A stretch of 7,442 bases of DNA from contig JAADHT010000029.1 of the NCBI GenBank assembly GCA_013151705.1, forward strand, positions 1 to 7,442, read 5' to 3'. Source of the stretch: Kiritimatiellota bacterium (GTDB lineage: Bacteria; Verrucomicrobiota; Lentisphaeria; Victivallales; JAADHT01). Position numbers and translations under genes: made by a program. Position 1 is the stretch's first letter. Every line of letters begins with the position of its first letter. The notes under the pieces were generated by a model that saw nothing but the letters and a program-made list of their open reading frames with translations, searched no databases and was not told where the DNA came from. Positions 1 through 5,146 of this stretch are shown piece by piece.

Positions 1-1
1 A

Positions 2-1081
2 TATTACTATGTCAGCGAAGGGGATTTGAGCGATTTGGAGGAACTTTGCGAGATACGCTGGATTTCAGATATGCGCCGAGCCGTGTCTCCGATCCGCGAT
101 TTCCGCGCGTATCGGGCGTTGCGCCGCGAGATTCGCGGGCTTGAACTTGACATTGTCCACACCCACACCTCCAAAGCCGGCGTGCTCGGTCGGTTCGCGG
201 CTCATGCCGAAGGTGTTCCGGGGATCATTCACAGCACGCACGGCAGCATCTACGAGGCCGGTAGCGGAATCGAAGGCGTGCCCGACGATACGGGATTTTT
301 CAAACGCTCATTGCTTTGGAGCGAGCGAGCGGCTGGGAAACGCGCCGATTTTCTGACCGTTTTGAGCGAGCGCGAGCGACGCTCGGCGGCATCGCTTTCC
401 TTGGCGCCTGAGTCGCGGATCAAGGTTGTCCCTAATGGAATCGATGTCGCGGGTTTCGCGGTCGACGCCTCGTCGAGGATGGAGGCCAGGAAGAAAATGG
501 GGCTAGATAACGAGTTCGTAGTCGTTTCCGTCGGACGTCTGTCCTCGGAAAAGGGGCATCTCGTATTGTTGGACGCGTTCGCGAAGTTCGCGGCGACGGC
601 TGGCCGCGGCGTTCGGTTGGTCATCGTCGGCGACGGCCCGGAGATGGAGCGGTTGAAGCGGCTGGCCGCGGAACTCGCGCATGTCGATTGCGACATATCC
701 GCCGATGAGTTCGGCAACGTCTTTTTCGCCGGGTATTCCCGCGATATTCGCGGATTTCTGGCATCCGCCGACTTGTTCGTTCTGCCGTCGCTCTACGAGG
801 GATTCGGTATTGTTTTGTTGGAGGCTATGGCGGCGGGTGTGCCGGTTGTCGCCTCAAAGACCGGTGGCGTGCCTGAGATTGTTGCCGATGGCGTCAACGG
901 ATTGCTTGTCGAACCGGGCGATCCGGACGCGTTGTCGGAGGCGATGGAGCGTCTCGTCGGCGACGACGCGCTCGGGCGTGAGTTGTCGGACAACGCGAAA
1001 CGCGAGGTCGAGGATTACTCCATCGACAAGATGCTGGACGGGTATTTTGATCTGTACGACATTTGCTTTTCGAGCGATTGA
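2..1081 (+). CDS. GT4-family glycosyltransferase, 5' end outside the window
   Basis: Retaining glycosyltransferase of the GT4/GT-B family, which moves a sugar from a nucleotide-sugar donor to a lipid or glycan acceptor at the inner face of the cytoplasmic membrane. The reading frame is open to the left edge; a TTG at 26 exists, but the residues before it fit the family, so the gene probably starts upstream. Numbered from that TTG: the N-domain motif DIVHTHTSKAGVLGR is at about 42-56, typical of capsule or O-antigen transferases; VVPNGID at 134-140 and VGRLSSEKG at 169-177 open the C-terminal Rossmann domain; the EX7E pair of the donor site is E258 and E266; GGVPEIV follows near 280. The C-terminus is complete and an intrinsic terminator follows about 40 bases later. 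Donor and acceptor cannot be told. The family is near certain; the role in polysaccharide or glycolipid synthesis is inferred. Confidence 0.9.
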   Translation, partial: YYYVSEGDLSDLEELCEIRWISDMRRAVSPIRDFRAYRALRREIRGLELDIVHTHTSKAGVLGRFAAHAEGVPGIIHSTHGSIYEAGSGIEGVPDDTGFFKRSLLWSERAAGKRADFLTVLSERERRSAASLSLAPESRIKVVPNGIDVAGFAVDASSRMEARKKMGLDNEFVVVSVGRLSSEKGHLVLLDAFAKFAATAGRGVRLVIVGDGPEMERLKRLAAELAHVDCDISADEFGNVFFAGYSRDIRGFLASADLFVLPSLYEGFGIVLLEAMAAGVPVVASKTGGVPEIVADGVNGLLVEPGDPDALSEAMERLVGDDALGRELSDNAKREVEDYSIDKMLDGYFDLYDICFSSD

Positions 1082-1122
1082 TTCTATATTCGCCGTTTTC
1101 GTGTTTTGGCTCGCAAAGGCGT

Positions 1123-1159
1123 CGGAGCGCCATCCGCGGTTTTACGCTCCGCTTTTTTT
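1123..1159 (+). terminator. Intrinsic terminator of the glycosyltransferase gene
   Basis: A perfect 7-bp stem (CGGAGCG at 1123-1129 with CGCTCCG at 1145-1151) encloses a 15-nt loop and is followed at once by a C and seven T residues (1152-1159). It lies about 40 bases after the glycosyltransferase stop codon and points the right way. The long loop is slightly unusual, but stem plus T-tract make a standard rho-independent terminator. Confidence 0.8.
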
Positions 1160-1340
1160 CAGACAATTATCGAGATTTCACTGCCGCCGCATTCATCCAT
1201 TTTCCTCTCTTCAATTTGATATTATAGGTTTCATCCGACTTCATATATTATATTGATATGCGAGAGAAATATCGCATTCGGAGTACTTATGCGCTGAGGG
1301 CAGCGCAAAGTACTAAAGAAGAAGCGCTTCGCGCGGGGGA
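1160..1340. other. Unassigned convergent intergenic stretch with two hairpins
   Basis: About 180 bases lie between the two convergent terminators, with no convincing gene. The part at 1210-1257 is AT-rich. Two inverted repeats follow. The first is ATGCGA/TCGCAT (1258-1277, 8-nt loop). The second is longer: AGTACTT plus GCGCTG pair with CAGCGC plus AAGTACT (1282-1314), giving 13 bp with a small internal bulge and a 4-nt loop. Neither is followed by a T-tract on either strand. They could be remnants of a small element, a 3' stabilising structure or a small RNA. A 69-codon frame starting at 1258 lacks a ribosome-binding site and runs antisense into the permease gene, so it was not called. Confidence 0.4.
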
Positions 1341-1376
1341 AATATATCAAAACATCTTCGGCGAGCCTCGCCGAAG
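1341..1376 (-). terminator. Intrinsic terminator of the lolC/E-like gene
   Basis: Read on the minus strand, a perfect 9-bp stem (CTTCGGCGA/TCGCCGAAG, 1356-1376, 3-nt loop) begins a few bases after the permease stop codon. It is followed by ATG and then a T-rich run (TTTT at 1352-1349, then an AT-rich stretch to 1341). This is a compact rho-independent terminator. It indicates that no lolD-type ATPase gene is cotranscribed downstream. The 3' arm can also pair with GCGCTTCG at 1324-1331, a possible alternative fold. Confidence 0.8.
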
Positions 1377-1380
1377 CGCG

Positions 1381-2652
1381 TCACTCGTAGCGCAGCGCTT
1401 GCGCCGGCGCCAGTCGGGAGGCTCTGACCGCGGGAATGACGCCGCCGATCGTGCAGAGCGCTACTGAAATGACTCCGATCACCAGCAAGTCCCTCCATTC
1501 GACGGTGGCGGGCAACTGGCTGAATATGTAGAACTCTTTCGGGAAGATCTCTTGTCTGGTTATCACCCGCATTGCGTGGAGTAGTTGGTTGCGCCAATGA
1601 ATCACGGCAAGTCCCGCTATTATTCCGAATATGGTTCCGACAAGTCCTACGATAAAGCCTTGGAGGACGAATATGCGAACCACGGTTCCATTGGTCGCCC
1701 CGAGCGCTTTCAACAAGCCGATCTCGCGGGTTTTCTGCACTACCACGGTGATGAGCGTGTTGGTTATGCTGAACGCCGCCACCAGCACGATGAACGCCAA
1801 CAGGAAAAACTGCATGTTCTTCTCCACCTCCAGGACTCCGAGGAATTTGCGGTTCATCTGACGCCATGAGAGCACGAAAAGCCCTGGCAGGTTCGCGCGC
1901 AGTTTCTTCAAGTCGTCCCGCATGTGGAATGGATCCGCGACTCTCGCATACACGACCGTGGCGGTTCCCCAGGGGAGTCCGAGCAGCTCGTCGGCGTCGT
2001 CGAGACTCGTGAAAAGCACGTTTTTGTCGAAATCGTATTTGCCGAAGGAGAATATTCCAGTGATTTTGAATTCGCTCGGTAGGTATATTTTCTCCGGTGA
2101 TTTGATTTTTTTGCCGCCTTTGCCGTCTATCAAATCCACCATTTCCGCGAGTTTCGCGGGCGAGTGCAGTATCACCGTGTCTCCCACTCTAGCGGATATC
2201 TCGCTCGCGATGACGTCGCTGATGAGTATCTCCCCTTTGCGTAGCGAGAAGTTGCCGTATTTGACGAATTTCGAGACGTTCACCGACTCGAGTTGTTGTT
2301 CCGGATCGATGCCTATGAGGAGTTTTGGGACGAATCGGCGTCCGCGTTGGAGCAGAATATGGCGTTTGACCACGGGTGCCGCCTTTATGCCGCACGACTT
2401 GGCGGTCGCGATGACCGCGTCGGGATCCTCTATGTAGCCGCGGTTGTAGTCGTATATCTGGATGTGCGCGGAGGTCTCAAGCAGTTTTTTCTTGAACTCG
2501 TCGGTGAATCCGGCCATTACCGCTATCACCACGATGAGAACCGCCACGCCAAGTATCACGCCGATCACGGATATGCACGTGATTACGGATACCGCGTTCC
2601 GTTTCGGCTTAAGGTAGCGCCACGCTAAAAACATGTCGGTCTTTAAATGCAA
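1381..2652 (-). CDS. LolC/LolE-family lipoprotein-releasing ABC permease
   Basis: Inner-membrane permease subunit of the LolCDE type, which with the ATPase LolD pulls outer-membrane lipoproteins out of the inner membrane and passes them to LolA. The 423 residues match the usual length of about 400-415. Layout: short cytoplasmic N-terminus with the family-like FLAWRYLK segment (8-15); TM1 about 21-47; a large periplasmic MacB/LolC-like domain about 50-275; TM2 about 281-306; the FtsX coupling segment TREIGLLKALGAT (308-320); TM3 about 328-352; TM4 about 388-408; and the conserved ending VRASRLAPAQALRYE. Start: TTG at 2652 has GGGAG six bases upstream (plus positions 2659-2663), whereas the in-frame ATG at 2634 lies 24 bases from it, so the TTG is preferred. 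The sequence does not separate LolC from LolE; many phyla have one protein doing both jobs. No lolD gene is adjacent; an immediate terminator closes the unit. Confidence 0.9.
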   Translation of the reverse strand: MHLKTDMFLAWRYLKPKRNAVSVITCISVIGVILGVAVLIVVIAVMAGFTDEFKKKLLETSAHIQIYDYNRGYIEDPDAVIATAKSCGIKAAPVVKRHILLQRGRRFVPKLLIGIDPEQQLESVNVSKFVKYGNFSLRKGEILISDVIASEISARVGDTVILHSPAKLAEMVDLIDGKGGKKIKSPEKIYLPSEFKITGIFSFGKYDFDKNVLFTSLDDADELLGLPWGTATVVYARVADPFHMRDDLKKLRANLPGLFVLSWRQMNRKFLGVLEVEKNMQFFLLAFIVLVAAFSITNTLITVVVQKTREIGLLKALGATNGTVVRIFVLQGFIVGLVGTIFGIIAGLAVIHWRNQLLHAMRVITRQEIFPKEFYIFSQLPATVEWRDLLVIGVISVALCTIGGVIPAVRASRLAPAQALRYE

Positions 2653-2683
2653 AACTCTCTCCCGTTAAACAATAAGAAAAGTG

Positions 2684-2711
2684 AATGTACACCATAATCG
2701 CCCACCTTCAA
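2684..2711 (-). promoter_or_regulatory. Candidate promoter of the lolC/E-like gene
   Basis: Read on the minus strand, TTGAAG (2711-2706) is followed after 16 bases by TACATT (2689-2684). Each hexamer matches the sigma-70 consensus at four of six positions. This would start transcription about 25 bases before the TTG codon, leaving a short leader that contains the GGGAGAGAG ribosome-binding site. The match is modest and some promoter must lie in this gap, so the call is tentative. Confidence 0.3.
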
Positions 2712-2720
2712 TATCAGCGC

Positions 2721-2737
2721 GTCGCGAATTTCGCGAC
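2721..2737. repeat. 17-bp perfect palindrome upstream of the lolC/E-like gene
   Basis: GTCGCGAA, one central T and TTCGCGAC form a perfect inverted repeat. On the plus strand it is followed by TCTTTTA, which resembles a weak terminator, but no plus-strand gene ends upstream of it. On the minus strand it lies about 70 bases before the permease start, just upstream of the candidate -35 hexamer, so an operator is also possible. Confidence 0.5.
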
Positions 2738-2770
2738 TCTTTTATCTTGACGCGGGGACACGGTGGGGGC

Positions 2771-2821
2771 GGTGAGTCCGTGAGTCGGAGAACGGGAACC
2801 TCTCTTGAATCCCTTGATTCC
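2771..2821. repeat. Two adjacent short tandem duplications (8 bp and 9 bp)
   Basis: GTGAGTCC is followed directly by GTGAGTCG (2772-2787). Seventeen bases on, CTTGAATCC is followed directly by CTTGATTCC (2804-2821, one mismatch). The first pair resembles, in inverted orientation, the CACCGATT array at 3086-3105: over 26 bases beginning at 2771, 20 match the reverse complement of 3080-3105. Confidence 0.6.
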
Positions 2822-3085
2822 AAGTAGGGCCATTTCGCCGACGAGTCGCGCCGGAACTCAACGAGCGCCGCCGAGACAGGTCTACTTCCTCCATTCGATG
2901 TTCTTCCCGTCTCCCTTTCCGCGCCTTCGAGCCTCCGTGTTTTCTCTTCTCCATTGAAAATTGATTATTGAATATCATCACTAATCCGTCGCTCGGCTCG
3001 GGAACAATATTGAAAATTTCCTCCCCCTCTTCCCGTCTCCGTCTCTCCCCGCTACGCAATCCAAGCTTCGCGGGGCAGGCCGTCT

Positions 3086-3105
3086 CACCGATTCACCGAT
3101 TCACC
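3086..3105. repeat. CACCGATT tandem repeat crossing the AraC-type stop codon
   Basis: The 8-bp unit CACCGATT occurs twice plus a half copy (3086-3093, 3094-3101, 3102-3105). On the minus strand each unit carries TGA: the gene's own stop (3103-3101) and two more at 8-base steps (3095-3093, 3087-3085). Because 8 is not a multiple of 3, the three stops occupy all three frames. Confidence 0.7.
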
Positions 3106-3922
3106 TCCCCGCTCCTCTGTACCGGTATTTGCGGACAGCTTCGCTTGGCGTGGAGCCGAAAGTGTTTTTAAACGCCATCGACAGGTGCGACGGGTGTTCG
3201 AAGCCTGTCGCGGCGGCGATCTCCTTTAGCGACATTCTTGTTCCCGAGATGTATTCCATCACCTTCGCCATTCTCTTCTCCCTTCCGTACTCGCCAGGCG
3301 ACATTTTGAATTCCTCCTTGAACAGCACTCGGAGGTGGTCTTCGCTGTAATCGCATCTCGCGCAGATTTCCGAGATGGAGTGTTTGAAGTCCAGATCGTC
3401 GTCTATCAAGCGCTTCAGCTCGCCGGCGGGTGTTTCCCGCAGCGCTCCCCGTGATTCTCCCATCAGGAATTCTATGAATCCGGCGATTATCAGTTTGCTC
3501 CTCAATCGATTCTCTGGAACGGGGTTTCGGAAACATTCTTGTAGACGTCTGACGTCGGCGCGTAGAGGAGGCGTTAATTCGGGAGGGATGATTCGCGAGG
3601 CCGAGATTGGAACCCAGTTTTTATCATCGCGGATTTCGAGCCCTGATCGAAGTTTTGCGTACCTGAGAGGTAGCGCGTCGAACATCACCACCCAGTTCTC
3701 GCGCTTTTCACTGTATTCGAAGTCTGTCGTCATTCCCGGCAAGCCGAATCGCATGTACGCTTCTCCCTCGCCGTAGCGCGACATTATCGTTCCGTCGGGA
3801 TGTCTCGTTCTGGCATAGACGAGTCCGCTTAAGCTGAGATTCAACCAGGGGCAGTGTATGGTCTGCCGGTGTTTTTCCGGGTCTCGGTACACTCCCATAC
3901 TACTGATTGATAAATTAAACAT
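3101..3922 (-). CDS. AraC-family transcriptional regulator
   Basis: DNA-binding regulator with a C-terminal AraC/XylS double helix-turn-helix. In this 273-residue form, the first HTH is about 182-212 (SISEICARCDYSEDHLRVLF, then MSPGEY) and the second about 231-266 (SLKEIAAATGFEHPSHLSMAFK, then FGSTPSEAVRKY, the family signature end). Residues 1-170 form an effector domain, probably a cupin fold as in AraC relatives, though only weak features can be seen. Start: a TTG at 3952 would add ten residues but has no Shine-Dalgarno; ATG at 3922 has GAGAA shortly upstream and is preferred. The gene is divergent from the aldolase operon, the usual arrangement for a local sugar-responsive activator, and paired 12-bp sites lie between them. 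The ligand is unknown. The family is certain; control of the neighbouring operon is a strong inference. Confidence 0.92.
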   Translation of the reverse strand: MFNLSISSMGVYRDPEKHRQTIHCPWLNLSLSGLVYARTRHPDGTIMSRYGEGEAYMRFGLPGMTTDFEYSEKRENWVVMFDALPLRYAKLRSGLEIRDDKNWVPISASRIIPPELTPPLRADVRRLQECFRNPVPENRLRSKLIIAGFIEFLMGESRGALRETPAGELKRLIDDDLDFKHSISEICARCDYSEDHLRVLFKEEFKMSPGEYGREKRMAKVMEYISGTRMSLKEIAAATGFEHPSHLSMAFKNTFGSTPSEAVRKYRYRGAGR

Positions 3923-3964
3923 AGTTATTCTCGGCTTTTTATAAGTTATCAATGATTGGTGTTA

Positions 3965-3994
3965 TTGACAACGCTGGTACGCTGATACTATAGT
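3965..3994 (+). promoter_or_regulatory. Candidate sigma-70 promoter of the aldolase operon
   Basis: TTGACA (3965-3970), a perfect -35 consensus, is followed after 18 bases by TATAGT (3989-3994), five of six to the -10 consensus. Transcription would start near 4001, giving a leader of about 160 bases before the aldolase ATG. The spacer holds tandem GCTGGTAC/GCTGATAC (3973-3988), and an inverted repeat TGGTAC-N12-GTACCA (3975-3998) surrounds the -10. These are plausible regulator contacts. Confidence 0.55.
3967..3978 (+). promoter_or_regulatory. Candidate AraC-type operator half-site, upstream copy
   Basis: GACAACGCTGGT overlaps the -35 hexamer of the aldolase-operon promoter. It recurs as GACAACGCCGGT at 4092-4103 with 11 of 12 bases identical and the same orientation. 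AraC-family proteins commonly bind direct repeats, and some loop DNA between distant sites. Regulator binding is inferred from the repeat and its location only. Confidence 0.4.
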
Positions 3995-4014
3995 ACCAAC
4001 GAAGAACCTTTCAA
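3987..4014 (-). promoter_or_regulatory. Candidate promoter of the AraC-type gene sharing the palindromic -10
   Basis: On the minus strand TTGAAA (4014-4009) is followed after 16 bases by TATAGT (3992-3987), each five of six to consensus. The -10 sits in the 10-bp palindrome TACTATAGTA (3986-3995), which also supplies the -10 of the plus-strand promoter. Transcription would start near 3980, about 58 bases before the ATG at 3922. A second, weaker minus-strand option is TTGTCA (3971-3966) with TAACTT 17 bases on. Confidence 0.45.
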
Positions 4015-4091
4015 GTCGATTGTTTTTAATTTGATTGTATAGTAATTTATTGTTTTATTAGCGCATTAGCGGCAAATTTCAATTAAGTTCC

Positions 4092-4103
4092 GACAACGCC
4101 GGT
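4092..4103 (+). promoter_or_regulatory. Candidate AraC-type operator half-site, downstream copy
   Basis: GACAACGCCGGT matches the site at 3967-3978 at 11 of 12 positions and begins 125 bases further on, close to 12 helical turns at 10.5 bp per turn. It lies in the presumed leader of the aldolase mRNA, 57 bases before the start codon. The paired sites could support a repression loop. Confidence 0.35.
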
Positions 4104-4159
4104 TGAATTTTGAAAATTATTGAGTTGTTCGCTGTTTTATTTAAACTAGGAGAAATAGT

Positions 4160-4972
4160 ATGTCCGGAGTACAACTGAGAATGAAAAGAATGTTCGGCGG
4201 GAAGAAGAATCTCGTTATTTCCGCTTTGGATCATGTCGTGGAGTACGGGGATCAGCCTGGAATAGAGACCGCGGCGCCGGCGATTGAGAATTGCCTGGGA
4301 ACCGACGCTTTGCTATTGCCTCGTTTTATGCTCAAGCGCAATCACGAGTTGTTGGCCGCTAAAAACGCTCCAGCGCCCGTGGTGAGAATCAATTGGAGCG
4401 CTTCGTTCTACTATCCCTTGGAGTACCGCGAGGGATTCACCACGATCGCCACGACGGTTGAAGAGGCGGTCGAAGCGGGCGCCGAAGCAGTTATCTGCTC
4501 GCTTTTTCTAGAGGAGGAGGACGATCGTCGCCGCGAGACCGAGAATGTCGCGATATTTTCGGAGATTGTCCGACAGAAGGAGCGTCTTGGTATTCCGCTT
4601 ATCGGCGAGGCGTATGTTGTTGAGCATAATGAGAAAACGCCGGAGCAGGTTCATGCGAAGGTCAAGCGTGTCTCCAGAATAATGGCCGAACTTGGCGCGG
4701 ACATGGTCAAAACTTTTTTCACCGGCGATGATTTCCACGAAGTGGTGGAAAACACTCCTGTTCCTGTTTTCACGATTGGAGCGGAAAAGCTGGACACCGA
4801 TTTGGCTGTGCTTCAAAAAGCGGCGGATTCCGTGGCTCAGGGCGCGCGCGGAATTATTTTTGGTAGAAACATCTTTATGGCCAACAATCCGGCGAGGATC
4901 GTCGATGCCCTGAACGCCGTTATAAACGATGGCATGGAGCCGGAGAACGCTGTCATAAAATTCGAGTTGTGA
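4160..4972 (+). CDS. Class I aldolase of the DeoC/LacD/LsrF (FbaB-like) family
   Basis: Cytoplasmic TIM-barrel aldolase or thiolase that works through a lysine Schiff base; relatives cleave fructose- or tagatose-bisphosphate or phospho-AI-2. The 270 residues fit the family. Visible motifs: ALDHV (22-26), matching the family's DH strand; IGEAYV (148-153); GADMVKTFFTGD (179-190) with K184 as the expected Schiff-base lysine; PVPVFTIGAEK (200-210), where relatives have an IAGGK-like segment; and GRNIF (235-239), the phosphate-binding glycine/arginine turn. Start: ATG with AGGAG seven bases upstream (4148-4152). It is the first gene of the plus-strand set and divergent from the AraC-type regulator. 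The next genes (NagB-like, hydrolase, sugar kinase) suggest it makes the final C-C cleavage of a phosphorylated sugar. The fold and class are solid; the substrate is unknown, and an LsrF-like thiolase role remains possible. Confidence 0.87.
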   Translation: MSGVQLRMKRMFGGKKNLVISALDHVVEYGDQPGIETAAPAIENCLGTDALLLPRFMLKRNHELLAAKNAPAPVVRINWSASFYYPLEYREGFTTIATTVEEAVEAGAEAVICSLFLEEEDDRRRETENVAIFSEIVRQKERLGIPLIGEAYVVEHNEKTPEQVHAKVKRVSRIMAELGADMVKTFFTGDDFHEVVENTPVPVFTIGAEKLDTDLAVLQKAADSVAQGARGIIFGRNIFMANNPARIVDALNAVINDGMEPENAVIKFEL

Positions 4973-5034
4973 GTGTTTTTTGGAGCATAGCCCCGGCTAG
5001 GCGGGTAAACTTCACCTGGTTCCATTCGTTCGAT

Positions 5035-5048
5035 GTTGAACGTTGAAT
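5035..5048. repeat. GTTGAAY tandem pair, 7-bp period
   Basis: GTTGAAC is followed directly by GTTGAAT in the gap between the aldolase and NagB-like genes. It is short and mentioned because it belongs to a pattern of 7-9 bp duplications across the intergenic DNA. Confidence 0.4.
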
Positions 5049-5083
5049 GTTCGCCCGTGGCGGGTTCGATAATTTTCGTGTTA

Positions 5084-5104
5084 GTTTTAGGTTTTAGGTT
5101 TTAG
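5084..5104 (+). repeat. GTTTTAG heptamer array, telomere-like in sequence
   Basis: Three perfect tandem copies of GTTTTAG (5084-5090, 5091-5097, 5098-5104) are followed by a broken fourth (GTTTCGG). They sit in the 174-base gap before the NagB-like gene and end about 30 bases upstream of its ribosome-binding site. The unit resembles eukaryotic telomere repeats, but with three copies inside a bacterial operon, replication slippage is the likely origin. Confidence 0.8.
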
Positions 5105-5146
5105 GTTTCGGCGAATGCCGATTGAATTAATTAAGGAGAATGTGCC

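Larger units (their letters stand above)
2653..3100. other. 448-base non-coding gap rich in short repeats
   Basis: No convincing gene lies here. A 105-codon minus-strand frame at 2742-3059 is charged low-complexity sequence without family features. Visible structure: a 17-bp perfect palindrome (2721-2737); tandem GTGAGTCS twice (2772-2787); tandem CTTGAWTCC twice (2804-2821); a 12-bp exact direct repeat CTTCCCGTCTCC (2903-2914 and 3029-3040); CGTCTC twice (3034-3045); and the CACCGATT array at the end of the AraC-type gene (3086-3105). The plus strand is markedly pyrimidine-rich from about 2880 to 3110. It also holds the promoter region of the permease gene. Confidence 0.6.

Noticed and set aside
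250..717. 155-codon minus-strand open frame
   Set aside because: It is a shadow of the glycosyltransferase gene, serine- and proline-rich, without plausible start signals.
1258..1467. 69-codon plus-strand open frame in the convergent gap
   Set aside because: It lacks a ribosome-binding site, spans the hairpins and permease terminator, and runs antisense into the permease coding region.
2742..3059. 105-codon minus-strand open frame between the AraC-type and permease genes
   Set aside because: The product is arginine- and glutamate-rich low-complexity sequence with no recognisable domain, and the DNA is made of short repeats.
4038..4043. A second TATAGT as another -10 for the aldolase operon
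   Set aside because: No -35-like hexamer stands 16-18 bases upstream and there is no extended -10 TGN, so it is weaker than the promoter at 3965-3994.
4001..4159. Riboswitch in the long leader before the aldolase gene
   Set aside because: The leader is AT-rich with no conserved riboswitch core that I can recognise and no strong terminator or anti-Shine-Dalgarno stem; paired protein sites explain regulation more simply.
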